This document shows, piece after piece, positions 17,626-26,964 of a stretch of 64,000 nucleotides of DNA. The notes under the pieces were generated by a model. That model ran no database searches. It was not told where the DNA came from and saw nothing but the letters and a program-made list of their open reading frames with translations. Position 1 is the first letter of the stretch; each line of letters begins with the position of its first letter. A program made the position numbers and the translations under genes. The stretch covers positions 1-64,000 of the forward strand of contig CAJUPQ010000007.1 of assembly GCA_910588505.1 (NCBI GenBank), written 5' to 3'. Origin of the DNA: an uncultured Hungatella sp. (GTDB taxonomy: Bacteria > Bacillota > Clostridia > Lachnospirales > Lachnospiraceae).

Positions 17626-18302
17626 GGCCGTCTCTGCCCTCTGTGGCGGGCGATGATGTTGTATTGCTTCTCATGGCCCATGGTGCTGCTTCCGCCGTGG
17701 CCCGGATACACCTTTGTCTCGTCCGGCAGCACAAACAGCTTTTTTACAACGGAGTCAATAATCTCCCCGGGTCTGGCCGTGGGAAGGTCTGTCCTGCCCA
17801 CAGACTCCAAAAACAGGGTATCCCCGGAAAACAGCAGGTTCTCGTCTTCTATATAGTAGCACAGGCATCCTGCCGTGTGGCCCGGCGTGTGGATGACGCT
17901 CCACTTTTTGCCCAGCAGTTCCAATGTCTCCCCGTCTTTCAGCCATCTGTCCGCAGTCAGGGACATGGATTCCTCATAGGTGCTGCTTAGGTTCATGTCC
18001 GGTTCTTCCAGAAGCTCCATCTCCCTCTCGCTGGCCAGAATCGGGATGTGGAAGGTTCTGCGGATGTCCTCCGCTGCCAGGATGTGGTCAAAGTGGCCGT
18101 GGGTCAGTAAAATCGCCTTGGGCTCCACGTTCAGCTCCCTGCATTTGTTCAGGATGTAGGGGGCATTGTCGCCCGGGTCAATGATCACCCCCGGCTTTAA
18201 GCCGCCTTCTTCGCTGTTTTCGTCCCGCTCTTTTCTGTAGACGATGTAGCAGTTGGTGCTGACCATGCCAATGACGCAGCACTCTAGATTTAATGCTTTC
18301 AT
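17622..18302 (-). CDS. MBL-fold metallohydrolase (glyoxalase II-like)
   Basis: 226 residues, a single metallo-beta-lactamase fold with the metal motif THGHFDH (His68, His70, Asp72, His73), downstream HTPGHTAG and GDTLF, and PGHGG near the C-terminus. The family includes glyoxalase II-like thioester hydrolases; the exact substrate is not known. It sits between relA and hemZ, an arrangement I recognise from other Clostridia, and overlaps hemZ by 4 bases. Start ATG has AGGAGGAAGAGC upstream. Confidence 0.93.
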   Translation of the reverse strand: MKALNLECCVIGMVSTNCYIVYRKERDENSEEGGLKPGVIIDPGDNAPYILNKCRELNVEPKAILLTHGHFDHILAAEDIRRTFHIPILASEREMELLEEPDMNLSSTYEESMSLTADRWLKDGETLELLGKKWSVIHTPGHTAGCLCYYIEDENLLFSGDTLFLESVGRTDLPTARPGEIIDSVVKKLFVLPDETKVYPGHGGSSTMGHEKQYNIIARHRGQRRP

Positions 18303-18410
18303 TGCTCTTCCTCCTCATTTGATATGTGTGGGCAGGCGGCCTGCCCGGCGCTGCCTGCCAAATCGTCCAAGCTTATTTATCCTGAATGAATGAAGAAGAG
18401 AGAAAGCAGG

Positions 18411-20690
18411 TTATCCCGCTGTTCTCTCTATATCCAAAATCCCCTCAATCTGTCTTAGCTTATCCGTCAGCCGGGTAAGCTCCTCCTTGCCGTGTATGTC
18501 AAAGGTCATGATGATGGTAGCCTTGCCCTGCTTGCTGGTCCGCACATTCATGGAAGTGATGTCTATCTGCCGCTCCGTAAATACTTTGGAGATATCCACA
18601 AACATGCCGATGCGGTTGTTGGCGTAGATCTGGATCTCTGTGGAGTACCGCTCCTTGTTCTCCGCGCTCTCCGCCTGCTGCCACTCAGCGTCTATGAGCC
18701 GCACCCGCTCGCTCTCCTGGAGATTGATAATATTGATACAATCCGTACGATGGATGGACACGCCTCTGCCTCTGGTAACAAATCCCACGATCTCGTCTCC
18801 GGGAACCGGGCTGCAGCACCTGGAGAAGCGGACCGCCACGTCGTGGATGCCTCTGACCACGATCCCGCTTTTGGACTTTTTAGCCGCGGGAACCTTGTTA
18901 GTCATGTCCTCAAGGCCGTCCAGGATGTTGGCGTCCGTGACCTCCCGCTTCAGCTTTTTGTCCCTGGCCTCCAGCATCTTGTTGATGACCTGGCCTTCTT
19001 TCAGGCCGCCGTGGCCGATGGAAGCAAGCACGGAATCCCAGTCTTTGAAGGCGTACCGCTTCATAACCTTTTCCATAAATTCCGGCTTGTTCAGGTCCGG
19101 GTAATTGATCCCCTTGGCTTTGCAGTACCGCTCGATCATGTCCTTGCCCCGGACAATGTTGTCTTCTTTTAGTTCTGTCTTGAACCACTGGTTGATCTTG
19201 TTCTTGGCCTGAGTGCTCTTGACCAGCTTCAGCCAGTCGCGGCTGGGCCCTTTGGAGTTCTGGGAGGTGATGATCTCGATCCGGTCTCCGTTTTCAATGA
19301 TATAGTCAATGTTCACCAGTTTTCCGTTGACCCTGGCGCCTACCATCTTGTTGCCCACGGCGCTGTGGATGGCGTAGGCGAAGTCAATGGGCGTCGAGCC
19401 GCTGGGAAGGGCTTTTACATCCCCTGATGGGGTGAAGCAGTATACATTGTCAGAGAACAGATCCAGATCGCTTTTGATCAGGCTTAAAAACTCTTTGTTG
19501 TCCGACATGTCCCGCTGCCACTCCAGGATCTGGCGCAGCCAGCTAAGCTTTGCCTCCTCGTCGCCGGCAGCCACCTGTCCGCTGCCGCTCTCTTTGTACT
19601 TCCAGTGAGCCGCAATGCCGTACTCCGCGGTGCGGTGCATCTCGTAGGTCCGGATCTGGATCTCAAAGGGCTGTCCGTTGCTGCCGATAAGAGTTGTGTG
19701 GAGGGACTGGTACATGTTGGGCTTTGGCATGGCGATGTAGTCTTTGAACCTGCCGGGAATGGGCTTATACAGCTCATGGATCACCCCCAGGGCCCCGTAG
19801 CAGTCTTTGACGGAATCCACGATGATCCGCACGGCGAACATGTCGTAAATCTGATCCAGGGTCTTATCCTGCTTGACCATCTTTTTATAGATGCTGAAAA
19901 AATGTTTTACCCTCCCGTCCACAGTGGACGCGATCTCCGCGTCCGCCATGTGGTGCCTTACTTCTTCCACGATGTCATTGACAAATGCTTTTCTGGCTTC
20001 CTTATTTAAAGAGATCTTCTCTGCCAGGTCGTAGTACACTTCCGGCTTTAGGTATTTTAAAGACAGATCGTCCAGCTCCACTTTGATCTTGGAGATGCCC
20101 AGCCTGTGGGCAATGGGGGCGTAGATGTCCATGGTCTCCCTGGCTTTTTCTTTCTGCTTCTCCGGCTTCATAAATTCCAGGGTGCGCATATTGTGGAGGC
20201 GGTCCGCCAGCTTTATGAGGATCACCCGGATGTCTTTTGCCATGGCCAGAAACATCTTCCGCAGATTTTCTGCCTGGATCTCCACTTTGTCCATGGACCA
20301 GGACAGCTGGGTCAGCTTGGTCACCCCGTCTACCAAAAGGGCCACCTCCGGCCCGAACACTTCCGTGATCTCGTCCAGGGTCATCACCGTGTCCTCCACC
20401 ACGTCGTGGAGGATTCCTGCCACAATGCTCTCCTTATCCAGCTCCAGATCTGCCAGGATGATGGCCACGCAGAGGGGATGGATGATGTAGGGTTCCCCGG
20501 ATTTGCGCTTCTGGTCTTTGTGGGCGTCCCTGGCAATCTGGTACGCCTTCTCCACCATGGTGATGTCGTCGGAAGGGTGGTACTTGTAGATGCTGCGAAT
20601 CAGGTCATTATATAAAATCTCCGGACTTGTAAAGGAAGCCGGCGCCTCCAGCTCCCGCTCCAGCTGTCTCTCAGAATGGTTATTGGTCAT
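18411..20690 (-). CDS. relA: Bifunctional (p)ppGpp synthetase/hydrolase (RSH)
   Basis: Makes and degrades the stringent-response alarmone. 759 residues with the full long-RSH order: HD hydrolase (HPLCVAIILADL...ILHDVVEDT, about 70-130); synthetase domain (GRFKDYIAMPKPNMYQSLHTT, about 300; YGIAAHWKYK); TGS (about 420-480); a conserved helical/zinc-finger-like region (RCCSPVPGDEIVGFVTRGRGV); and a C-terminal ACT domain. HD residues for hydrolysis are present, so it should be bifunctional as in other Firmicutes. It is first in the relA-MBL-hemZ set. Confidence 0.96.
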   Translation of the reverse strand: MTNNHSERQLERELEAPASFTSPEILYNDLIRSIYKYHPSDDITMVEKAYQIARDAHKDQKRKSGEPYIIHPLCVAIILADLELDKESIVAGILHDVVEDTVMTLDEITEVFGPEVALLVDGVTKLTQLSWSMDKVEIQAENLRKMFLAMAKDIRVILIKLADRLHNMRTLEFMKPEKQKEKARETMDIYAPIAHRLGISKIKVELDDLSLKYLKPEVYYDLAEKISLNKEARKAFVNDIVEEVRHHMADAEIASTVDGRVKHFFSIYKKMVKQDKTLDQIYDMFAVRIIVDSVKDCYGALGVIHELYKPIPGRFKDYIAMPKPNMYQSLHTTLIGSNGQPFEIQIRTYEMHRTAEYGIAAHWKYKESGSGQVAAGDEEAKLSWLRQILEWQRDMSDNKEFLSLIKSDLDLFSDNVYCFTPSGDVKALPSGSTPIDFAYAIHSAVGNKMVGARVNGKLVNIDYIIENGDRIEIITSQNSKGPSRDWLKLVKSTQAKNKINQWFKTELKEDNIVRGKDMIERYCKAKGINYPDLNKPEFMEKVMKRYAFKDWDSVLASIGHGGLKEGQVINKMLEARDKKLKREVTDANILDGLEDMTNKVPAAKKSKSGIVVRGIHDVAVRFSRCCSPVPGDEIVGFVTRGRGVSIHRTDCINIINLQESERVRLIDAEWQQAESAENKERYSTEIQIYANNRIGMFVDISKVFTERQIDITSMNVRTSKQGKATIIMTFDIHGKEELTRLTDKLRQIEGILDIERTAG

Positions 20691-20813
20691 ACATTCACCT
20701 TCTTAAGCGTATAAATTGTTCTGTCTCGATTATTTTTATTATTATAAGTTTTCTTATTGGAAAAAGCAAGAGGAAACAAGCGGAATACTCTCCCCCTTTT
20801 TCATGAAATGTGC

Positions 20814-20819
20814 TATACT
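20814..20819 (+). promoter_or_regulatory. Extended -10 element upstream of map
   Basis: TGCTATACT (20811-20819) is an extended -10 (TGN plus TATACT) about 100 bases before the map ATG. No good -35 is present at 17 bases. Confidence 0.4.
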
Positions 20820-20918
20820 ATGGGTAAAAATCGGCTCTAAGCGCCCCGGCCCTGCTTTATGCAGCATCCGCCGGCCCGTAAGCGCCAGCCGTAAATCCAC
20901 AGACAAGGAGCAAACCCT

Positions 20919-21791
20919 ATGCATTTTCTTAACCGGAACAATCCCTGCTGGTGCGGCAGCGGATTGAAGTATAAAAAATGCCACTATGATTTTGACCAGA
21001 AGATCGCCCAGTACCGACGTCAGGGACACATAGTCCCTTCCACCAGCATGATCAAGACCCCGCCCCAGATCCAGGCCATCCGGGAGAGCGCCAAGGTGAA
21101 TGTGGCTGTCCTGGATTATGTGGCGGAACATATAAAGGAGGGCGTCACCACCCAGGAGATCGACGACTGGGTGTGTCAGCAGACAGCCAGATACCACGCC
21201 TCTTCCGCCACCCTCCAGTTTGAGGGCTACCCCAAAAGCGTGTGTACCTCCATCAATGAGGTAGTATGCCACGGCATCCCCTCCCCGGATGTGGTGCTGA
21301 AAGACGGGGATATCGTCAATGTTGACTGTTCTACTAATTTAAACGGGTATTTTTCCGACTCCTCCCGCATGTTCTGCATCGGCAATGTGTCGCCGGAGAA
21401 GAGAAAGCTGGTGGAGGTGACAAAGGAGTGCATGGAACTGGGCCTTAAGGAAGTAAAGCCCTGGGGCTTTTTGGGCGATATGGCCCAGGCAGTCAATGAC
21501 CACGCCAGAGCCAACGGTTTCCGTGTGGTGGTTGATATCGGCGGCCATGGGGTGGGCGTTGAGTTTCATGAGGATCCCTGGATCAGCTATGTGGCCAGGA
21601 AGGGTACGGAGATGCTGATGGTTCCCGGTATGATGTTTACCATTGAGCCTATGATCAATATGGGGACTGAGGAGATCTATGTGGATGAGAAAGATGAGTG
21701 GACCGTGTACACGGCGGACGGGAAGCCGTCTGCCCAGTGGGAGATCCAGGTGCTGGTGACGGAGGACGGGCATGAGGTAATTTCCTGGTAG
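20919..21791 (+). CDS. map: Methionine aminopeptidase with N-terminal SEC-C zinc motif
   Basis: Removes N-terminal Met from new proteins. 290 residues. Residues about 7-28 are a SEC-C motif (NPCWCGSGLKYKKCH), a zinc knuckle also found at the SecA C-terminus. The type I M24 peptidase core follows with metal ligands in VNVDCSTN...FSDSSR, the His of GGHGVGVEFHEDPW, Glu of FTIEPM and Glu of WEIQVLVTEDG. AAGGAG lies 8 bases before the start. The zinc motif suggests ribosome or nascent-chain association (inference). Transcribed divergently from relA. Confidence 0.95.
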   Translation: MHFLNRNNPCWCGSGLKYKKCHYDFDQKIAQYRRQGHIVPSTSMIKTPPQIQAIRESAKVNVAVLDYVAEHIKEGVTTQEIDDWVCQQTARYHASSATLQFEGYPKSVCTSINEVVCHGIPSPDVVLKDGDIVNVDCSTNLNGYFSDSSRMFCIGNVSPEKRKLVEVTKECMELGLKEVKPWGFLGDMAQAVNDHARANGFRVVVDIGGHGVGVEFHEDPWISYVARKGTEMLMVPGMMFTIEPMINMGTEEIYVDEKDEWTVYTADGKPSAQWEIQVLVTEDGHEVISW

Positions 21792-21814
21792 GGACTGGAA
21801 ATCAACAGACATGA

Positions 21815-21861
21815 CTGGCGGCATTGATGGGGCAAGGACAGGATTCATGCAATGCCGCCAG
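21815..21861 (+). terminator. Hairpin after map
   Basis: CTGGCGGCATTG (21815-21826) pairs perfectly with CAATGCCGCCAG (21850-21861), followed by a weak T run. A second inverted repeat, TTGCTAAAA...TTTTAGCAA, lies at about 21903-21955 and may serve the convergent MATE gene. Nothing else is seen in the 290-base gap. Confidence 0.55.
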
Positions 21862-22082
21862 AACATGTTTTTATCTTTACCCTGTTTCATCCCAATCTCT
21901 TTTGCTAAAAAGCCCTGCTTTCGCAGAGCTTTTCAGACATTTTCTTTTAGCAACCTGCACCGCCTAGCCGGATTGTGGTAAATGTCAAACCCTTATAAAG
22001 CTCATAAGGCACTGCACTCCGGCACAGCACCTTACTTCAACGCTTGGCAGACACCCTAGTACGTCAATGCGGATTTTTACCT

Positions 22083-23468
22083 TCATCCCCCTAACGCCGT
22101 CTTATTCCATCTCCCCATCCGGTAGCACGCCGCCGTCATCACCGCGCCCAGTACCCAGGAGATCAGCAGTGAGATCCAGATACACTCATACCGCCCCTGA
22201 GGCAGTTCCGCCGTCTTTGTGACAGCCGCGATCCCATAGGCAAGAGGCACCCGGATCACAACTGTAGTGATCATGGAGATCCACATGGGAGTCATGGTAT
22301 CCCCGGCTCCTCTCATGACCCCAGACAGACTCTGAGTCACTGCCATGGCTATGTATCCCACTGCCAGGATCTTCATCATGTCCGCGCTAAGGTTCACCAG
22401 CTCCTCCGTGTTGGTGAAGATCCCCATAAGAAGATGGCCGAACACTACAATGATCCCCGTGATCACCGCGGAAGTCCCCACGGCAATCCAGGTTCCTTCT
22501 TTTGCTCCCTGCTTTACCCGGTCCAGCTTCCTGGCTCCCACGTTCTGTCCCGCGTAGGTGGTCATAGCCGTGCCGAAAGAGAAGTTGGGCATCATGGCAA
22601 ATCCGTCCACCCTCATGATGATAACGTTGGCGGCGATGACAATCTCCCCAAAGCTGTTGGTCAAAGACTGAACCACAACCATGGCCAGGGAGAAGATGGC
22701 CTGGGTCACGCCGGAGGGAAGCCCCAGGCTTAAGACGGTCATAAGGTTGCCCTTGTTGGGCTTTAGATACTTTATCTTCATATCAAACAGATCCGTCATT
22801 CTCCGCAGCTTAAACACGCACATAACCGCGGAGATCACCTGGGCGATGACCGTTGCAAGGGCTACCCCGGCCACCCCCATGTTGAGGCCTGCCACGAACC
22901 ACACGTCCAGCACAATGTTAATGACGGTGGCCACAAGCAGGTACACCAGGGCTGACAGGGAATCCCCCAGCCCCCGCAGCACGCCGCAGAGAATATTGTA
23001 GTAAGCCACTCCGCCGATTCCCATGAGGAGAATAAACAGGTAGGAGGCGCACCAGTCGATAATACTGTCCGGCGTGTTGAGCATGTGCAGCACAGGCCGA
23101 ATAATCATGGACCCGAAAACCATAAGAAAAACGGAAGCCGCCGCGGTCAGCGTGATGGTGCTTCCGATGGTCCGGGACAGATTCTCCCTGTCCCTGGAGC
23201 CGAAATACTGGGACACCATGATGCTGGCTCCCATGGATATACCCACAAATAACACCAGAAGAAGGTTCAGCATAGGGCTTGCGCTTCCCACGGCCGCCAG
23301 GGCATTGTCCCCCACATACTTTCCCACCACAATGCTGTCTACGGTGTTGTAAAGCTGCTGGGCGACATTGCCAATGAGCATGGGGATGGTAAAGGCCACG
23401 ATCTTCTCCCAGGGCCTCCCCTCTGTCATATCCACCTGAGCAAATAGCTGTTTGAATTTTGTCAACAT
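22083..23468 (-). CDS. MATE-family multidrug/metabolite exporter
   Basis: 461 residues, about 12 membrane segments in two repeated halves, as in MATE (NorM/DinF) cation-coupled exporters. Family signatures: MLIGNVAQQLYNTVDSIVVG, the duplicated loop MSQYFGS-type region, and GAGDTMTPMWISMI in the second half. The substrate cannot be read from the sequence. It has its own promoter and no partner gene. The start is ATG at 23468 with AAGGAG just upstream. Confidence 0.92.
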   Translation of the reverse strand: MLTKFKQLFAQVDMTEGRPWEKIVAFTIPMLIGNVAQQLYNTVDSIVVGKYVGDNALAAVGSASPMLNLLLVLFVGISMGASIMVSQYFGSRDRENLSRTIGSTITLTAAASVFLMVFGSMIIRPVLHMLNTPDSIIDWCASYLFILLMGIGGVAYYNILCGVLRGLGDSLSALVYLLVATVINIVLDVWFVAGLNMGVAGVALATVIAQVISAVMCVFKLRRMTDLFDMKIKYLKPNKGNLMTVLSLGLPSGVTQAIFSLAMVVVQSLTNSFGEIVIAANVIIMRVDGFAMMPNFSFGTAMTTYAGQNVGARKLDRVKQGAKEGTWIAVGTSAVITGIIVVFGHLLMGIFTNTEELVNLSADMMKILAVGYIAMAVTQSLSGVMRGAGDTMTPMWISMITTVVIRVPLAYGIAAVTKTAELPQGRYECIWISLLISWVLGAVMTAACYRMGRWNKTALGG

Positions 23469-23538
23469 AGTCTCTCACTCCTTCTCTGATGTCCTGTTTC
23501 CCTCATTTTGCTGAAATTTTCAAAAGCTGCTTCTTTCT

Positions 23539-23568
23539 ATTCTAGCACATCTGCACAATTACTTGCAA
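23539..23568 (-). promoter_or_regulatory. Promoter of the MATE gene
   Basis: Minus strand: TTGCAA (23563-23568), 18 bases, TAGAAT (23539-23544), with an extended TGC before the -10. About 70 bases upstream of the start codon. Confidence 0.6.
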
Positions 23569-23689
23569 GTACTTCGCCAAGGTTCGCCAATTAACCGGTT
23601 AATCTTGTACACCGGCCCCTTTCCCACATGCGCCATGTTCAGTCCCGAACTTGCCGCGAAAACAGCCGTTCCCCGTCATTTTCTCCCAA

Positions 23690-23742
23690 CAAAAAACACG
23701 GCCTTCCTGCCGACGCTTCCCGCACCCGCAAAAAAGCCGTGT
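23690..23742 (-). terminator. Terminator of the TRAP transporter operon
   Basis: Minus strand ACACGGC (23742-23736) and GCCGTGT (23702-23696), then TTTTTT. It lies just after the dctM-type gene. Confidence 0.65.
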
Positions 23743-23768
23743 CCTCTCCGTTTATTTTCATCGCCAAA

Positions 23769-25058
23769 TCACAGACTGTACCCCAGCATCAAAGGCAGCC
23801 ATGTGGTAAGAGGCCCCCACAGGCTGATGGCCAGCAGCACAATGATATTGCAGATCAGATAAGGCAGCGCCCCTTTAAAGATGGCAATGATGGGCATTCG
23901 GTTAATCTTGTTGCAGGCATTGAGACACATACCCACAGGAGGAGTTACCAGACCGATAGCCAGACCGGTGATCATCATAGCGCCAAACTGCAGAGCAGAA
24001 AATCCATAATTTTGCATAACCGGAAGCATAATGGGCGTCAAAAGAAGGATGGCGGGGCTCACGTCAATAAACGTGCCGATCATCAGGATCATCACGCAGA
24101 ACACCAGGGCAATCCCCCACGCCGGCATGTTAAGCCCGATAAAGAAATTGGCCACGATCTGGGGAACCTTCTGCATGGTCAGAACCCAGGTAAATATGGT
24201 GGTAAAGCCGATGATGATCATGATGGAGGAGGAAGAGATCAAAGTCTTCTTAAGGGCCTCCAGCACAGCCTTCCAGGTCAGCTCCTTGTACACGAAAAAT
24301 CCCACAAGAAGAGAATACAGCACCGCCACGCCTGCGCTCTCCGACGCGGTACACACGCCAAAGGAAACGCAGATAATGATGAACAGAGGCATCAAAAGCG
24401 CGGGAATCCCCGACAAAATGGCGGACGCAAATTCCTTAAATACAAAGGGAGTCCTTTTGGGGTGCCATCCCCTCCTGTGGCTGATAATATACACCAAAAC
24501 CAGCTGGGTCGCTCCGATCAGAAGCCCCGACACTGCGCCTGCCATAAACAGCGCGCCTACGGAAGCCCCGGAAATCATGGAGTAGACGATCATAGGCGTT
24601 GACGGAGGAATGATCATTCCCATGGTGGAGGACGCCACCGTGATACCTGCGGAGGCGTCCGGCGGATACCCCAGATCTTCCATGGCAGGGATCAGAATAC
24701 TTCCCAGGGCAGAGGTGTCCGCCACAGAAGAGCCGGAGATACCTCCAAAGATCATGGAAGCCACAATATTCACCTCTCCAAGGCCGCCCCGAAAAGGCTT
24801 TAACAGCTGCAGACAGAAATTAATGATCCTCTTTGTGATGCCTCCGGTGTTCATCAGCTCCCCGGCCAGCATAAACAGGGGCATGGCAATCATCAGCTCG
24901 CTGTAAGCGCCGTTCCAGATCCTCTGGGGAACCATGGACATAAACGTAGGGGCATTGGTGGAAATATAGGTAACGCAGGACGCTCCGATGGCAAAGGCCA
25001 GAGGCACGCCAAGAACCGCGAAGAAAATCAGCAGTATCAAAAGTATAATCATTGCCAT
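23769..25058 (-). CDS. dctM: TRAP transporter large permease (DctM type)
   Basis: 429 residues, about 12 membrane segments, the channel-forming subunit of a TRAP importer for C4-dicarboxylates, sugar acids or similar anions. Typical motifs: FAIGASCVTYI near the N-terminus, MPLFMLAGELMNTGG, MIIPPSTPMIVYSMISGASVG and GLVTPPVGMCLNAC. The gene is intact and lies 26 bases downstream of the small permease, same strand. Because the binding-protein gene of this operon is truncated, uptake by this system is doubtful unless another binding protein substitutes. Confidence 0.94.
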   Translation of the reverse strand: MAMIILLILLIFFAVLGVPLAFAIGASCVTYISTNAPTFMSMVPQRIWNGAYSELMIAMPLFMLAGELMNTGGITKRIINFCLQLLKPFRGGLGEVNIVASMIFGGISGSSVADTSALGSILIPAMEDLGYPPDASAGITVASSTMGMIIPPSTPMIVYSMISGASVGALFMAGAVSGLLIGATQLVLVYIISHRRGWHPKRTPFVFKEFASAILSGIPALLMPLFIIICVSFGVCTASESAGVAVLYSLLVGFFVYKELTWKAVLEALKKTLISSSSIMIIIGFTTIFTWVLTMQKVPQIVANFFIGLNMPAWGIALVFCVMILMIGTFIDVSPAILLLTPIMLPVMQNYGFSALQFGAMMITGLAIGLVTPPVGMCLNACNKINRMPIIAIFKGALPYLICNIIVLLAISLWGPLTTWLPLMLGYSL

Positions 25059-25084
25059 AACCGATACTCAGCTCCTTTCTGAAC

Positions 25085-25597
25085 TTATGGGGTTTCTTTG
25101 GTAAGCACCTGATTCTTGGGCGCAAAGTAGGAAACATCTGCTGTGACAAACTCAACAATCTTGATCACGATGCACAGCGCGCAGATTGCCCCGGACAGCG
25201 GCATGATCCCGTACATGTACTTCATGGGAATCTCCATGCCCTGGCTGATCTGCTTTCCCGCCACGCCCACATATTTGATCCCATGCCAGATGAACACCAC
25301 GTCAACCACCAGCATGATCAGATAATTTACGACTGTAAGCCACCTTTTGATATCCGGCCTTATCCTGTCATAGACAATGTCAATGATCACGTGTTCGCCT
25401 TTCAGAACATTGATTCCCATGCCCCAGAAGGTGGTGAAGGCAAACAGGGTCACATTAAACTCCGACAGCTCTTTCCAGCTGAGGGAGAAAAAGTAGCGCG
25501 CAATTACGGAAAAGATCACCAAAACTGCCAAAAGGCCCATAGCTGCCACGCCGATTCCAAAATACACCTGAAATACTTTTTCACCGATCTTTTTCAA
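25085..25597 (-). CDS. dctQ: TRAP transporter small permease (DctQ type)
   Basis: 170 residues with four membrane segments, the DctQ subunit that pairs with DctM. The signature W-G-N-V-type region appears as FTTFWGMGINVLKGEHVIIDIVYD. The gene is intact and in the standard P-Q-M order. A long stem-loop (25665-25742) separates it from the binding-protein remnant upstream. Confidence 0.92.
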   Translation of the reverse strand: MKKIGEKVFQVYFGIGVAAMGLLAVLVIFSVIARYFFSLSWKELSEFNVTLFAFTTFWGMGINVLKGEHVIIDIVYDRIRPDIKRWLTVVNYLIMLVVDVVFIWHGIKYVGVAGKQISQGMEIPMKYMYGIMPLSGAICALCIVIKIVEFVTADVSYFAPKNQVLTKETP

Positions 25598-25664
25598 TTT
25601 TTCGATGATAACCAGCCCCTTTCCTGCTTCCGCCCTGACAGGCGGTTATTTTTACAACAATCTG

Positions 25665-25742
25665 TACTTAAAACCTGGAAAACTCCCGGAATACACCGGT
25701 TTGTCCGGGACAGCCGATTCCAGGAGTTTCTGATTTTAAGTA
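25665..25742 (-). promoter_or_regulatory. Long intercistronic stem-loop between dctP remnant and dctQ
   Basis: TACTTAAAA (25665-25673) pairs with TTTTAAGTA (25734-25742). Inside it AAACTCC-GGAAT pairs with ATTCC-GGAGTTT around one wobble. Hairpins after binding-protein genes commonly stabilise the upstream message or attenuate permease expression; that role is inferred. Confidence 0.6.
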
Positions 25743-25773
25743 GCTTTTTTGATGACTATGGGATCATCTCCCT

Positions 25774-26540
25774 CTATTTGGTGTTGGCAACGATATCCTG
25801 CATCTCCTTCAGCTCGTCGGCAGTCATGATCCCTTCCTCCACGCACTGGTCATACACAACCTGAACCGCTTCCTGGAATGCCTTTAACTCCTCCTCGCTG
25901 GGCTCATACACTTCGCAGCCCGCGTCGATGACCACCTGCTTGGCAGCCGCCTGATTCTCGTCGATCAGCTGGTCGTTGTAAGTTCCCATCTCTGTGGCGC
26001 ACTCCGAAATAATATCTCTGTACTCCTGGGGAAGCCCATTCCACCATGCCGCATTTACATAAAACGGATCCGGATGGAACTGATAGTTTACCTCTGTAAA
26101 GTACTTCTGCACCTCATAGAATTTCATGCCTTCCACGTTAACCCAGGGGTTTTCCTGTCCGTCGGCAACGCCGGTCTTAAGGCCCATGTACAGGTCAGAA
26201 TAGGGAATCGTGGTGGTGGTAGCTCCCAGAGCGATAAAGGTCTTGTCAATGGTATTCATGCCGTTGGTGCGCATCTTTAAGCCCTGAAGATCCTCCGGCT
26301 TGGTGATGGGGTGCTTACCGTTGGAAAACTGTCTCCAGCCGCCGGCGTCGCAAAGATTAATGATCACGGTGCCTGTCTCAGCCTCTGCCTCCGCACAGAC
26401 CTTTTTCGCCAGGTCGCTCTGAAGAAGGGCCGTAACCTGAGCCCGGTTCTGGGCCAGGAATGGAAGGGTGAACATCAGCAGCCTGGGGCTGAAATCAAAC
26501 TGTCCGCCTCTCATGCCCTGAACGGTGCCTGCAACCACCT
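25774..26540 (-). pseudogene. dctP: TRAP substrate-binding protein (DctP type), N-terminus deleted
   Basis: The frame carries about 250 residues of a DctP-type periplasmic binding protein: MRGGQFDFSPRLLMFTLPFLA, then LKMRTNGMNTIDKTFIALGATTTTIPYSDLY, TGVADGQENPW, and a normal C-terminus. Full proteins are about 330-345 residues with a signal peptide; both the signal peptide and the first 80-100 residues are absent. The open frame continues upstream to an ATG at 26757, but those codons are the antisense of a GntR-family gene on the other strand and do not look like DctP. The real homology ends at about 26520-26545. Not a functional lipoprotein or secreted receptor as it stands. Confidence 0.82.
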
Positions 26541-26895
26541 GCTCCAGAAGATTGTGGACCAGATGTACCATGAACCGGAGCGGTTTGACATCAATGAATT
26601 TCTCCACACGGATCTGTCCATGCACAGAGTCTGGTTTGAGGTGATGGACAAGATCCCTCTCTGGGAGAATCTCACCCGCCCCCAGGCTGACTATTCCCGC
26701 TTTATCCGCCTGGATATCGTAAAAGGCCGCAATGTACCGGATGTAATGGTGGAACATAAAGAATTGATAGAGATTATCGAAACCAGGAATTTCTCCGCCA
26801 TTGAGCCGCTGTTAAAGCGGCATCTGTACGGCGGCGTGCGTCGTATGGGGGGAGATCTGTTTTCGGAAGAATATCAAAGATTTTTTACGCCGTAA
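26541..26895 (+). pseudogene. GntR-family regulator, only the C-terminal FCD domain left
   Basis: Reading rightward, about 120 codons match the FadR-type C-terminal ligand domain: LLQKIVDQMYHEPERFDINEFLHTDLSMHRV, LTRPQADYSRFIRLD, and an FCD-like ending IIETRNFSAIEPLLKRHLYG. The winged-helix DNA-binding domain and start are missing. The preceding plus-strand codons are antisense to the DctP gene. In intact loci such a regulator is divergent from a TRAP operon, so one deletion across the divergent promoter region explains both truncations. The junction is within about 20 bases of 26540. Confidence 0.75.
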
Positions 26896-26926
26896 GGAGG
26901 CTGCCACAGAGTATGTGGCAGCCTCC
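26896..26926 (+). terminator. Hairpin after the GntR remnant
   Basis: GGAGGCTGCCACA GAGTA TGTGGCAGCCTCC, a perfect 13-bp stem starting directly after the stop codon. There is no T run on the plus strand. Confidence 0.65.
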
Positions 26927-26964
26927 CATAAGTTGTCCCGTATGGCTTAACGTTAACCGAATCT

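Noticed and set aside
26541..26757. N-terminal part of the long frame reading into the DctP-type gene
   Set aside because: These codons are the antisense of the GntR FCD domain; the DctP homology begins only near 26540, so the long frame is a chance fusion at a deletion.
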